DNA of 64,000 nucleotides from Spirochaetales bacterium UBA6872 (GCA_002452215.1 DKCO01000055.1:62001-126000), one strand, 5' to 3'. Positions 26,107 to 35,082 are shown, counted from the first letter of the stretch. Numbers and translations are program-made. The notes: generated by a model from the sequence alone, not told the origin.

Positions 26107-26465
26107 ATCCCATCTCTTTCTTCCAAGTTTGGCACATGTGTGTGCCCTGAGATGAATACAGATCCTCTTTCTAGTTCGAAGTCTTTGTAACTGTATTTGT
26201 CTCCATGAGTGATTACGCAATCTTTGCCAAATATCCTCATCTTTCTAAAGAGAGGTGGAAAGGGAGTCTCATATTCATAAAAGCTATCGCAATTGCCTCT
26301 CACAGATACCAGCTCTGAATACAATGGCTCAAATGGGTTTGGGCATTGGTCTCCTGCCGATAAGATTTCTATTGGCTTGTATCTCTCTATTGCTTTCTTT
26401 ATAAGCTCGATTGCAATATCTGAGCCATGGATATCTGAAACAATCAAGTAGCATTCATCTGCCAT
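25956..26465 (-). CDS. YfcE/MJ0936-type metallophosphodiesterase
   Basis: A 169-residue phosphoesterase of the YfcE family. It has all the metal-binding motifs: LIVSDIHGS, SAGDQCPNP, VRGNCDS, CVITHGDKY and SGHTHVPN. The family cleaves small phosphodiesters in the cytoplasm. The start at 26465 gives the expected short lead before the SDIHG motif; a further in-frame ATG at 26492 would add nine residues. Its last 151 bases are antisense to the end of the AOR-like gene. The C-terminal DFTQISALAFSSRKYS coded by this overlap goes beyond the usual family end, so the reading frame has probably been extended by loss of an earlier stop. Confidence 0.85.
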   Translation of the reverse strand: MADECYLIVSDIHGSDIAIELIKKAIERYKPIEILSAGDQCPNPFEPLYSELVSVRGNCDSFYEYETPFPPLFRKMRIFGKDCVITHGDKYSYKDFELERGSVFISGHTHVPNLEERDGIYLFNPGSPSRPRSSSGPTAGLFLPDRLEIISLLDFTQISALAFSSRKYS

Positions 26466-26589
26466 AAAAGACCCTTTAACATCGTGTATCAATATAACAT
26501 ATCATCTTTGTGCTGTCTTTTTCCATTCATAGTTTGTTTGATGAACATTGACAACAACAGATACTGGCACATAGTATTTTATTATCATG

Positions 26590-26920
26590 AACTATACGGA
26601 CAGAAGTGGCATAGCTTACAGGAACAAATGGTCCTTCATCTGATGATTTTATAAAGGCTGTAAAAAAATATTCAACTTGGCTTTGCATGGTTGACTGCTC
26701 ATCAAAACAAAGACAAACAATTGAACAGGGTTTCAAGACATACGATGATGCTCTCTTAGGAGATTCTAGCTATATGCATAGTGACGCTTCTTTTGAGGCT
26801 TGGCTCTTTCTTAGTCAGCTTTCTATGATGATGGTTTATGATGCGATGAATGAAATATATAAAAAGGACTGGCAAAAATATATTCCATTGATATGTTCAG
26901 AAGATTACTTTCAAAAATAA
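26590..26920 (+). pseudogene. Remnant of an IS-type (DDE) transposase C-terminus
   Basis: The frame reading KYSTWLCMVDCSSKQRQTI, then EQGFKTYDDALLGDSSYMHSDAS and FEAWLFLSQLSMMMVYDAMNEI, matches the conserved C-terminal end of DDE transposases of the IS4/IS1634 type (R-x-x-I-E ... YM ... S-F-E-x-W-L-F). Upstream the frame is broken by a stop near 26614 and no N-terminal or catalytic part is found, so the element is dead. I see no clear terminal inverted repeats. The rest of 26466-27097 contains only a small 8-pair hairpin (ATGTATTC/GAATACAT near 26943-26961). Confidence 0.5.
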
Positions 26921-27097
26921 GAGCCTTACGAAATGGTAATGAATGTATTCTGAGAATACATGGGCTTTATTGAATAAGCTTAATCTCGATATTTCAGGAG
27001 TTTCTATTTTTGATAGTCGCCTTAAAGCCTGAAAGGTGCAGGTTAAGTGAAGTTGCTGGATTGTGATTTCAGCACATTCTCGTCTATAAGCGAATCT

Positions 27098-27124
27098 TTG
27101 TTTCGTTAAACATCGTGCTATAAT
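27098..27124 (+). promoter_or_regulatory. Probable promoter of the hydrolase operon
   Basis: A perfect TATAAT -10 box lies at 27119-27124, with a TTGTTT -35-like box at 27098-27103 (spacer 15, short). The ATG of the hydrolase gene is 30 bases further on, preceded by GAGGAGG. Confidence 0.4.
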
Positions 27125-27154
27125 AAGCGTGGATGCAAAAGAGGAGGAAATCAA

Positions 27155-28075
27155 ATGGAAGAGAAAACATTAGTTCTTAAAGATGGGCATGAATTGTTTT
27201 ATCGGGTTTGGAAAGTTGATAATCCGAAAGCTACTTTGCATATCAATCATGGAATGGCAGAGCATAGCCTGCGATATAACGAATTTGCATCTTTTATGAA
27301 TAATGACGGGTATACAGTCTATTGTCAGGACCACAGAGGCCATGGAAAGACAAAGAAAGATGGAGAGGAGGGTTGGTTCGCTGATAAAGATGGATGGATG
27401 GCTATTTGCAATGACAGTTTTGAGCTTGATAGCTTGATCTCCAGAGAATATCCTGATATTCCGCATTTGATATTTGGCCATTCAATGGGTTCTTTTGTAA
27501 CAAGGACAAACATAGCTTTGCACTCTGGCTCATACTCTGCTGCAGTTATATGCGGTACTGGAGGAAACCAAGGCTTGATAGGAAAAATAGGCAGGAGGCT
27601 TGCTTTGGTGAGAGCTTCTATATATGGCTCTAAAAAGAAGGCTCCTTTTTTGGACCATCTTGCATTTGGAGCTTTTAACAAGAAGTTTGAAAACGAGGGT
27701 GAGAGTGCTTGGCTTTCATCGGATCGAAAAGAAGTTGAGAAGTACATAGATGATCCGCTTTGTGGATTTATATGTTCAAACAAGTTCTATGCTGATTTAA
27801 TCGAAGGCTCTTTTATGGCGAACGATCCAACTTTGATTCGAAAGATTCGAAAAGATCTTCCAATACTCTTTGTCTCAGGACAGCTTGATCCTGTAGGAGA
27901 TTATAGCAAAGGTGTAGAAAAGGCAGTCAAACTTTATAAAGATGCGGGGATAAATGATGTCCGCTTAATCTTCTATAAAGATGGAAGACACGAGATTTTA
28001 AATGATGTTATGCGCTATGATGTAATGAAGGATGTATCTAACTTTTATAAGGAAGCAATAGGTGGAACAAAATAA
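27155..28075 (+). CDS. Alpha/beta hydrolase (monoacylglycerol lipase / S33-like)
   Basis: A 306-residue serine hydrolase. The nucleophile is S110 in GHSMGS. The acid is likely the aspartate in VSGQLDPVG, and the base is the histidine in YKDGRHEILND. The HGMAEHSLRYNEFASFM and DHRGHGKT segments are typical of lysophospholipase or monoacylglycerol-lipase-like enzymes, which cleave lipid esters. No signal peptide is present, so it is cytoplasmic or membrane-associated. It heads a tightly packed run of four genes with overlapping stops and starts. The ribosome site is GAGGAGG. Confidence 0.85.
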   Translation: MEEKTLVLKDGHELFYRVWKVDNPKATLHINHGMAEHSLRYNEFASFMNNDGYTVYCQDHRGHGKTKKDGEEGWFADKDGWMAICNDSFELDSLISREYPDIPHLIFGHSMGSFVTRTNIALHSGSYSAAVICGTGGNQGLIGKIGRRLALVRASIYGSKKKAPFLDHLAFGAFNKKFENEGESAWLSSDRKEVEKYIDDPLCGFICSNKFYADLIEGSFMANDPTLIRKIRKDLPILFVSGQLDPVGDYSKGVEKAVKLYKDAGINDVRLIFYKDGRHEILNDVMRYDVMKDVSNFYKEAIGGTK

Positions 28076-29354
28076 AGAGGAAATTCATTCTGGCGATGGT
28101 AAAAAGCAAACAGCTTTTTCATTGTTTTGGAAGAGATTCACATCTTGGTGGATTGATTACTTGACTGTTTTGAAGTTCGCAATAAGAGGAATAGGCAATG
28201 ATAATATAACTATTCTTGCATCAGGATTGGTTTATTCTTCTTTGATTGCAATAGTGCCATGTATTACATTCTTGTTTGTATTTCTTTCGAGTTTTGGCGT
28301 GTTGCAAAACTTCATAGAGCTTCTCACAGAGCTTTTTGTGCAACTTTTCGGCCAGGAAAATGCGAGCAATTTGATATCGACAATCGACAAATATTCGAAC
28401 AATGCAATGTCATTGGGTGTATTTGGGCTTGTTTCATTTATCGTAACAGGGCTTTTTCTCGTGAATAAGATTTACATGGTGATTAACCAAATCTTCAGGA
28501 CAAAGCCAGAGACGGGGACTATTAAGCGTTTTGTGACTTTTTTTGTATTCTTGATAGTCTTTACTTTTCTCATCGCAATGACTTTCGCGCTTTCGAACAC
28601 TTTCAACCAAAGGATAATCCAAAAGCTGGGTGGAACAACAAGCCATGTGTTTTCAAAGAGACTGGGGTCTTTTGCTCTCATATGGGTCGCATTTTTCATT
28701 CTTTTGATAGCTGTTCCTAATGCAAAGGTTCGAATAGCATCTGCATCTTTAGGAGCTACCACAGGACTTTTAGCGATATCGGTCTCCAGCTATGTCTTTA
28801 CATTGATTATTCGCTCGATGGTCTCGTATTCAGTTATCTATGGCTCATTTGCGTCGATTTTCTTCATGCTCCTATACCTCTACATATTGTGGTACATTGT
28901 TATCACGATTGCTGAGATTACATACATTTATCAATATAGGCCTGACAAAAATACGCTTCTAGGTAGGCCGCAAGCTCCTATAAAGATAATTTCAGAAGCG
29001 ATTAATATGCTTTTGATTATCTCCGACAAGTACAACAGAGGCAAAGGCGCAACCACTTCTAGAGAGCTCATGAGGAGGCTTGCAATACCAAATGGCAGGC
29101 TCATTACTTATCTTAGGGATATGGAAAGTTCTGGAGTCATAATGGCTACAAATGCGCAAGCAACAAGCTTTGTTCCAGCTCGCCCTCTTTCACAAATTTA
29201 CATCAAAAGGATTATCGAGATTGTATATGGCGCTGATGAGATCGATTCTTCAATGATCGATACGATAGGAGAAGCTGTTGCAATGGAGTTTTACTCAACA
29301 GGGAAAAATGGCCTTAAAGAAATAACGATAGAACAACTTTTGGAGAGAATATGA
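28062..29354 (+). CDS. UPF0761 (YihY/BrkB-like) membrane protein
   Basis: A 430-residue membrane protein of the YihY/UPF0761 family, once called ribonuclease BN. About six helices span residues 60-290 (SGLVYSSLIAIVPCITFLFVFLSSFG, LGVFGLVSFIVTGLFLV, FVTFFVFLIVFTFLIAMTFAL and others). A C-terminal soluble part of about 110 residues (TSRELMRRLAIPNGRLITYLRDMESSGVI) looks like a winged helix. It starts with GTG inside the end of the hydrolase gene (14-base overlap), using AAGGAA as ribosome site. The function is unresolved; lipid or envelope roles are suggested for the family. It overlaps the next gene by 4 bases. Confidence 0.82.
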   Translation: MEQNKEEIHSGDGKKQTAFSLFWKRFTSWWIDYLTVLKFAIRGIGNDNITILASGLVYSSLIAIVPCITFLFVFLSSFGVLQNFIELLTELFVQLFGQENASNLISTIDKYSNNAMSLGVFGLVSFIVTGLFLVNKIYMVINQIFRTKPETGTIKRFVTFFVFLIVFTFLIAMTFALSNTFNQRIIQKLGGTTSHVFSKRLGSFALIWVAFFILLIAVPNAKVRIASASLGATTGLLAISVSSYVFTLIIRSMVSYSVIYGSFASIFFMLLYLYILWYIVITIAEITYIYQYRPDKNTLLGRPQAPIKIISEAINMLLIISDKYNRGKGATTSRELMRRLAIPNGRLITYLRDMESSGVIMATNAQATSFVPARPLSQIYIKRIIEIVYGADEIDSSMIDTIGEAVAMEFYSTGKNGLKEITIEQLLERI

Positions 29355-29809
29355 TTGTAAACAAGTATATTTCAGAAGAAATAGACGGCTCTCGATTTGC
29401 TAATGCACCTATGCCGGAGTGCAATGTGATAAAGTGTTATGCATCGGATGATATCAAACTCCTTTTTGAGAAAAACCCTTCGACTATAGGGCAAATTTCT
29501 GTTGTAGACATTCCTTATGCATTGGTTGCATTGAATGCTGATGGCGAGTATATTTTTGCATCTTCAATAGAGAAGAATGACTTGAGAACAGTGTCGTCAA
29601 TGATAGGTGTGCCAGTTAAGTGCCTTCAGGAAGAAGAGGGAGTAAAAGGCTTTTTTTCTCCTGCCCATATCGTAATATATGGAGATGGAAAAAGAGAGGA
29701 TCTCGGTGTTTTAACTATCCCAGAGAATAAGGAAGAGATTATTGATTTGTTGATGGAATATGCCATCGACAGCCTTGATCTGATTGAAGATCCAAGGGAG
29801 GAGCTATAA
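29351..29809 (+). CDS. Hypothetical protein
   Basis: A 152-residue soluble protein that I do not recognise. It has no signal peptide or membrane segment, is acidic, and ends in a helix rich in E and D (LLMEYAIDSLDLIEDPREEL). Short beta-like phrases occur (IGQISVVDIPYALVALNADGEYIFAS, FFSPAHIVIYGDGKREDLGVLTIP). It is a real gene, since it is joined by ATGA to the gene before and by TAATG to the gene after. Its function is probably linked to the membrane protein or the dehydrogenase. Confidence 0.65.
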   Translation: MIVNKYISEEIDGSRFANAPMPECNVIKCYASDDIKLLFEKNPSTIGQISVVDIPYALVALNADGEYIFASSIEKNDLRTVSSMIGVPVKCLQEEEGVKGFFSPAHIVIYGDGKREDLGVLTIPENKEEIIDLLMEYAIDSLDLIEDPREEL

Positions 29810-30852
29810 TGGCGAAGGTCGGATTCGCTATAATTGGTCTCGGTGGAATTGCTGAGACGCATGCAAAAGTCATAGAGTCATTGCCGGATTGCTATCTTGC
29901 GGCAGTTTGTAGCAGGAAAATGGCAAAAGCGGAGGAGTTTGCATCTAGGCATGTGGGTGCGAAAGCCTATGATGAAGTAGAGTATTTATTAGAAGATCCA
30001 GATGTTGATATTGTTGTTGTCACAACTCCGCCTGGAGAGCATTTGAGGCCAGCTGAGCTTGCATTGAGAGCCGGGAAGCATGTAATTGTCGAAAAGCCTT
30101 TTGAAAAGGATGTTGAGAGAGCAAAAGAGCTTATAGAGATTGCACAAGATGAGGGAGTATATATTACTTGCATATTCCAATCGAGATTCATGCCAGCAGT
30201 GTCTGTCATAAAAGAAGCTCTAGAGTCTGGGCGTCTTGGTCGTATTTGCCTTGTAGATGCTCAAGTGAAATGGTTTAGAGGGCAATCATACTTTGATGCA
30301 GCGCATTGGCGAGGAGATAAGATCATCTGTGGAGGGGGAGTGCTTATGAATCAAGCAATCCATGCAATTGATTTGCTTCTCTATCTCGTGGGGGATCCTG
30401 TGGAGGTCACAGCATATAGCGGTACGCTAGCTCACAAGCAAATAGATGTAGAGGATGTTTCTGTTGCAATAATGAAGTTCGCTAACGGTTCATTGGGAGT
30501 TATTGAGGCAACTACAGATGCCTTTCCGGGCTCTGTAAAAAGACTGGAGCTGAATGGATCGAAAGGTACGATTGTACTTGAGGATGATGCAATTACAAGA
30601 TGGGAGTTTGACACAAAATTGCCAGAGGACATAAAAATTATGGAAAAGTTCTCAAAATCATCATCGGTGGGAGTGACATCGGATCCGAAAGTTGTAGACA
30701 TCAGGTACTTCGTCAATCAATACAAGGATTTTCTATATGCTATTTCTCATGGTACAGAACCAAATGTAACAGGCGATGAAGCAATAAGATCTATAAAACT
30801 CATCGATGCAATCTATAGAAGCAGTGAAGATGGCAGAGCTGTTATTTTATAA
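29809..30852 (+). CDS. Gfo/Idh/MocA-family oxidoreductase
   Basis: A 347-residue NAD(P)-dependent dehydrogenase. The Rossmann motif is GLGGIAETH at the N-terminus, followed by CSRKMAKAEEFA, TTPPGEH and the family signature VIVEKPFEKD. The later GGGVLMNQAIHAIDLLLYLVGDP contains the catalytic lysine/histidine pair region. The substrate is a sugar, inositol or sugar acid, not identifiable here. It shares one base with the preceding stop (TAATG). It lies just before an orphan sugar-type binding protein, so a role in oxidising an imported sugar is plausible. Confidence 0.9.
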   Translation: MAKVGFAIIGLGGIAETHAKVIESLPDCYLAAVCSRKMAKAEEFASRHVGAKAYDEVEYLLEDPDVDIVVVTTPPGEHLRPAELALRAGKHVIVEKPFEKDVERAKELIEIAQDEGVYITCIFQSRFMPAVSVIKEALESGRLGRICLVDAQVKWFRGQSYFDAAHWRGDKIICGGGVLMNQAIHAIDLLLYLVGDPVEVTAYSGTLAHKQIDVEDVSVAIMKFANGSLGVIEATTDAFPGSVKRLELNGSKGTIVLEDDAITRWEFDTKLPEDIKIMEKFSKSSSVGVTSDPKVVDIRYFVNQYKDFLYAISHGTEPNVTGDEAIRSIKLIDAIYRSSEDGRAVIL

Positions 30853-30958
30853 TGTACTTTGATTTTGATAATTAAAACCATTAATTTTTCAAAAATAGAT
30901 ATGAATAATGCAAATCATATGGCCTTATTATTCTTCTTAGTGTTATGAGGAGGTTCTT

Positions 30959-32530
30959 ATGAAACGTTCATTATTGTTTGTATTAATAGCAATGCTTTCA
31001 TTGACTTTTGTTTTTGCAAATGGAAGCAAAGAAGCAACAACAGAAGATGATAAAACTGTTGATATTACGCTATGGTATGGGGCGGCAGTGACTGAGGCCG
31101 GACCTATTCCTGACGATTGGGTCGGATTCCAGATTATAAAGGATGAACTGAATATAAACTTGCATCTGGCAGCTCTTCCATCGAACAATACAGACCAAGA
31201 TGTAAAGATTCAAGCAGCAGGAGCTGCAAATTCACTTCCTGATGTGTTCATGGTATCACGCCCAGTGCTTACAAATCTTGTAAAACAAGGCTTGGTTGCA
31301 AATATCGATAGCTTGTATCCAATGATGCCTACACGTACAGCAAAGTACCATTCCGATCCAGATTCCATGAATTACGCAAAGATCGATGGAAAGTCATATG
31401 GAATGGCTATCGCTACATCATCGAAGGGAAATGAAGGTCTTGTAATAAGAAAAGACTGGCTTGACAATCTTGGTCTTGATGTCCCAACCACTCTAGATGA
31501 ACTATATGATGTTATGTATGCATTCACATACAATGACCCAGATGGCAATGGTCGCGATGATACTTGGGGCTATGGTGCTTTCTTGGAGACAAACTCTGTG
31601 TTAAAGGGCTATCCGGGGTCAAGAGTATGGCCTTTGATGGGAGCTTTCGGTGTCGCTGGTCTTTGGTCAATGGAAAAAGATACTCTTGGACTTTCTGTAT
31701 ATGAGGATGGCTTTTATGACTTCATGGTTTGGTTCAAGAAAGTTATCGATGCAAAAGTTATCGATCCAAACTGGATGAGCTACAAAAAGGATGATTTCAG
31801 AGCTGCATGGAAGCAAGGAAAATTTGGAATAATGTATGAGCAATGGGCTGCATTGACAGCAGAGTCCAATTACCTTCCGTTTGATACTAATTTCCCTCAG
31901 GGAGAGTGGATTGTAATTGCTCCTCCTGTCGGGCCGGATGGACAGTCTAGTGTTGGTGCACTTGACAAGAGCTTCAATATCTACGCTGTTTCCACAAAAG
32001 CTGTTCAACAAGGCAAGCTCGAGGCTATTGCGAGACTCTTTGAATGGATGGGTACAGATGAAGCATATTATCTTCTTGGATATGGCACAGAGGGCAAGAA
32101 CTATGTTCTAGATGCAAATGGAAACCCATCTGCAGGAGATCTTGGCGATAACTCATTCCAAGGAACCATTGGTCAGATCCAGACTCAGCTTAGGAATTTA
32201 GTGTTCTTCAATGATTCAAGTGAGTTTGCAATCAGATTCCCAGACTATGTAACAAAGAACTCCAAAAAGGTTATTTCTCCGACTTCAGTGCTCAAGGCTA
32301 TGGAGGATTCTCCTAGAACTGTAGTAGTAGGATCAAATTCGATGCCTACGCCAAATGCAGATGTCTACAGATTCTATGAGCAATCTCTTGCAGAGTTCCT
32401 GACAGGAGTCAGAAAACTTACTCCAGAGGATTGGGATAAGTTCCTTTCTGATTTTGACAAAGTCGGTGGTGCTAAATGGAATGAACAAGGAATCGAGTAT
32501 GCAAAAGCCAATGGCTATGTAAGGCAGTAG
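30959..32530 (+). CDS. Extracellular solute-binding protein, family 1 (orphan; no permease genes beside it)
   Basis: A 523-residue exported binding protein with a spirochaete-type signal end (FVFANGSKEA). It belongs to the large oligosaccharide-binding group (LipO/YtcQ-like) that works with LplB/YtcP permeases. Shared marks are EGLVIRKDWLDNLGLDVPTTLDEL, DPDGNGRDDTWGYGAF and LMGAFGVAGLW. It is a clear paralog of the protein starting at 63194, with long identical stretches. No permease genes are adjacent: a MocA-type dehydrogenase lies before it and a serine hydrolase after. It may borrow the permeases at 61296-63174 or others elsewhere. The ribosome site is GAGGAGG. Confidence 0.9.
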   Translation: MKRSLLFVLIAMLSLTFVFANGSKEATTEDDKTVDITLWYGAAVTEAGPIPDDWVGFQIIKDELNINLHLAALPSNNTDQDVKIQAAGAANSLPDVFMVSRPVLTNLVKQGLVANIDSLYPMMPTRTAKYHSDPDSMNYAKIDGKSYGMAIATSSKGNEGLVIRKDWLDNLGLDVPTTLDELYDVMYAFTYNDPDGNGRDDTWGYGAFLETNSVLKGYPGSRVWPLMGAFGVAGLWSMEKDTLGLSVYEDGFYDFMVWFKKVIDAKVIDPNWMSYKKDDFRAAWKQGKFGIMYEQWAALTAESNYLPFDTNFPQGEWIVIAPPVGPDGQSSVGALDKSFNIYAVSTKAVQQGKLEAIARLFEWMGTDEAYYLLGYGTEGKNYVLDANGNPSAGDLGDNSFQGTIGQIQTQLRNLVFFNDSSEFAIRFPDYVTKNSKKVISPTSVLKAMEDSPRTVVVGSNSMPTPNADVYRFYEQSLAEFLTGVRKLTPEDWDKFLSDFDKVGGAKWNEQGIEYAKANGYVRQ

Positions 32531-32543
32531 ATTTCGAACAGGG

Positions 32544-32565
32544 AGTCCTTCCTTCAGGGAGGGCT
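32544..32565 (+). terminator. Terminator-like hairpin after the orphan binding protein
   Basis: AGTCCTTCC pairs with GGGAGGGCT (9 pairs, two G-U) around a 4-base loop, 13 bases past the stop. The T run after it is interrupted (TCTTGCTATCTTTT). The next gene starts 17 bases later, so it may be an attenuator as with the other binding-protein genes here. Confidence 0.55.
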
Positions 32566-32581
32566 TCTTGCTATCTTTTAT

Positions 32582-34060
32582 ATGGAGAGTAAAGTGGAAG
32601 ACTCATATTTTGAAATGGCAACGCCGGAGAGCGCAGGGCTCTCGTCTTCTTTGATAAAAAAGAAACTCGAGAAACTTGACTCATATCTTGTGCCAATGCA
32701 TAGTTTTCTGATTTTGCGACACAAGAAGCTTGTTCTTAACGCATACTGGAAGCCATGGCAAGAAGAGTCTTTGCATCGCATGTACTCTGTGACAAAGAGC
32801 TTTGTCTCAATTGCAATCGGTGTCCTTGTGAAAGACGGGAGAGTAAAGCTTTCGGACTCTGTCGCCTCATATTTTCCGGAATATGCAAAATCATGCACCG
32901 ATGAGCGCATTTTAGCTTGCACAATCGAGGATCTTCTGGTTATGTCTTCATGCCACAGAAGAACCAGCTACAAGGAAGGAAGCTCCAATTGGAGTTATAT
33001 TCCTTCTTTCCAAAAGGATTGGACCGCATCTTTTTTCTCTGTTGCATCGGACCATGATCCAGGTGCGTTGTTTATCTATGATACAAGTGGGACACAAGTT
33101 CTTGCATCTATTGTCGAAAAAGTCGCAAATATGCCTCTTCTTGATTTTCTTCGCACCAATTTTCTAAGTGGTACATCTTTTTCCAAGGATGCTTATATTT
33201 TGGAAGAACCAAATGGCCACTCTGCTGGTGGCAGTGGGCTTCTTTGTCGCTCTCGGGATTTGCTTTATGCTTTATACTCTGTTTACAAAAATGATGGAGA
33301 GTATATATCGAAAGAGTACATTGAAATGGCAACCTCAAAGAGAATAAGCAACTCACTCGGATCGAGATTCTCGCTTCTTGATACATCTTCAGGCTATGGC
33401 TACCAGATATGGATCAACTCGCATGGGTGGATGATGTATGGTATGGGATCGCAACTTGCGATTGCTATTCCTGAAAAGGATATGCTTGTTGTTACTACAG
33501 CCGATACTCAAGGTATTGAAGGCGCTGAGGCTCTTATCTTTGACTGTATATGGGATATTGCAAACTCGGCAGATGATTCTATTGATGAAGACAAGGCTGC
33601 CTATAGAGAGCTTTGCTCTTATGTTGATTCATTGAGTGTAAGGAAAGCAGGGCGTGTTGGCTATAGTAGGATAGAGGATGAGATTAGTGGCCGTTCATAT
33701 TCATTTGATTGCAATAATCTTATTGGCGCTGATGGCTTTTCGATATCATTCAGCGATGACAAGAAGACTGGCATGATATCTATCTTATCTGGAAAAATGG
33801 AATACACATATCCATTTGGCATGGCATTCAACATCGAGACAACATTGCCATTTATCAAGTATGGTAAGGCACTTTCATCTGCCTCGTGGCAAGACGAGAG
33901 GACATTAGCAATCTTGGTGCAATATATTGGTCAAGAGCTTGGATATCAGATAATACAGGTTAACTTCGCACAAGATAGAGCAACTATGTTTGCCAAGCAA
34001 ATAGGAGAAGTTTCGTTCCAAGGAATAAATGGAGTTGCTTCTGCTTTTGCATATTTATAA
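32582..34060 (+). CDS. Beta-lactamase-family serine hydrolase
   Basis: A 492-residue serine hydrolase of the class C beta-lactamase / penicillin-binding-protein-like fold. S69 and K72 form the SxxK motif (MYSVTKSF). YDTSG (after GALFI) is the second-motif tyrosine, and HSAGGSGLLC is near the third. There is no signal peptide, so it is probably cytoplasmic and more likely an esterase or peptidase than a resistance enzyme. The last 140 residues form an extra domain of unknown role. It sits between the orphan binding protein and an RpiR regulator. The ribosome site is unclear, since the preceding hairpin is only 16 bases away. Confidence 0.8.
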   Translation: MESKVEDSYFEMATPESAGLSSSLIKKKLEKLDSYLVPMHSFLILRHKKLVLNAYWKPWQEESLHRMYSVTKSFVSIAIGVLVKDGRVKLSDSVASYFPEYAKSCTDERILACTIEDLLVMSSCHRRTSYKEGSSNWSYIPSFQKDWTASFFSVASDHDPGALFIYDTSGTQVLASIVEKVANMPLLDFLRTNFLSGTSFSKDAYILEEPNGHSAGGSGLLCRSRDLLYALYSVYKNDGEYISKEYIEMATSKRISNSLGSRFSLLDTSSGYGYQIWINSHGWMMYGMGSQLAIAIPEKDMLVVTTADTQGIEGAEALIFDCIWDIANSADDSIDEDKAAYRELCSYVDSLSVRKAGRVGYSRIEDEISGRSYSFDCNNLIGADGFSISFSDDKKTGMISILSGKMEYTYPFGMAFNIETTLPFIKYGKALSSASWQDERTLAILVQYIGQELGYQIIQVNFAQDRATMFAKQIGEVSFQGINGVASAFAYL

Positions 34061-34093
34061 GGCAAATATATAACAATATGATACATTTGCCTT
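34059..34093. repeat. Inverted repeat after the serine hydrolase gene
   Basis: AAGGCAAAT and ATTTGCCTT form a perfect 9-pair stem with a 17-base loop, beginning in the stop codon. No T run follows on the plus strand, so it could be an RNA-end stabiliser or an operator. Confidence 0.4.
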
Positions 34094-34240
34094 AAAATTA
34101 GATATTTATTCTTGATATTAAAACAAAAAGAACATATGATAATGCTGAGCTTGATGTATAAAGCTCAAATAAAGAATCTAAACACGGGATAGACGAAACT
34201 GGTGGGGGAGTCTTTTGTCCGGTTTGCATTGAGGAAACAA

Positions 34241-35020
34241 ATGGGAAATAATGTTGAATCAAGGCTCTCGGAAATGCTACCTGCGCAGTTGGGGGAACTG
34301 AGCATACTTGAAAGAAAAGTATCAACTTATCTTCTTAAGCATGAAGATAGGTTGATGGGAATGGATATTGCCGAGATTGCCAAAGCTTCAGGAGTAAGCA
34401 AAGCAACTGTAGTTCGTTTTTGTAAGGCACTTGGGTTTCAAGGCCTTAAGGATTTCAAAATCTACTATGAGGCAGGAAAGAGCCAATACTCAATGAAAAT
34501 CACCAAGTTGAGTGAAGGTGTTTCATCAGCAGATGTGATGGAAACAATGAAAAATGGCTTCATTCGTGCGATAGAGAAGAGTTCGACAGAGGAAAATCTC
34601 CTTGCAATCGACAATATTGCTAAGGATATTGACGAGAGGAAAAAGATTGCGATTCTTTTTGATGGAGATTCGTCTAATTCCAAAGCATTGTCTGATCGTT
34701 TGGAAAGTCTTGGTTATGAGTCGCTTTCAATGGATGTGAATAGTGCTATCAGTGATAGTTTCTTTTCAGATGTATTGATTGTAGTTTCTCCCAGTGGTGA
34801 CATAAATGGGCTAGGCCCATATTGCAAGAAAGCACGTGAGAATGGCTCAAAAATCGAATGCGTAACATCAAATCCTAAATCATGGGTTGCTGTTAATGCA
34901 GATAATGTGATTTCTCTTTTCAATGAGAAGCTATTGAGTGATGACAAGTATATTCTCTCTGAATGTGCAATAAGTGCTCTATTCGAGACTCTATATGTCA
35001 TCTTGAAGATCAATAAATAA
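34241..35020 (+). CDS. RpiR-family transcriptional regulator
   Basis: A 259-residue regulator. The N-terminal RpiR/MurR-type helix-turn-helix reads MDIAEIAKASGVSKATVVRFCKALGFQGLKDFKIYY, and a SIS-like sugar-phosphate-binding domain follows (IAILFDGDSSNSKALSDRLESLG, DVLIVVSPSGDINGLGPYCKKARENGSKIECVT). The SIS domain is somewhat degenerate, with no clear catalytic role expected. The start at 34241 is fixed by GAGGA 5 bases upstream. An in-frame GTG at 34202 has no ribosome site at the right distance. It may control the binding-protein/hydrolase genes upstream. Confidence 0.85.
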   Translation: MGNNVESRLSEMLPAQLGELSILERKVSTYLLKHEDRLMGMDIAEIAKASGVSKATVVRFCKALGFQGLKDFKIYYEAGKSQYSMKITKLSEGVSSADVMETMKNGFIRAIEKSSTEENLLAIDNIAKDIDERKKIAILFDGDSSNSKALSDRLESLGYESLSMDVNSAISDSFFSDVLIVVSPSGDINGLGPYCKKARENGSKIECVTSNPKSWVAVNADNVISLFNEKLLSDDKYILSECAISALFETLYVILKINK

Positions 35021-35045
35021 ACAAAAGCTGATTTGTATTTTGCTG

Positions 35046-35076
35046 AGGCGATGGGTTGTGTGCTATCGCCTTTTTT
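35046..35076 (+). terminator. Rho-independent terminator after the RpiR gene
   Basis: AGGCGAT pairs with ATCGCCT (7 pairs) across a 12-base loop, followed by a run of T. It lies 25 bases past the stop. Confidence 0.75.
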
Positions 35077-35082
35077 GATGCG

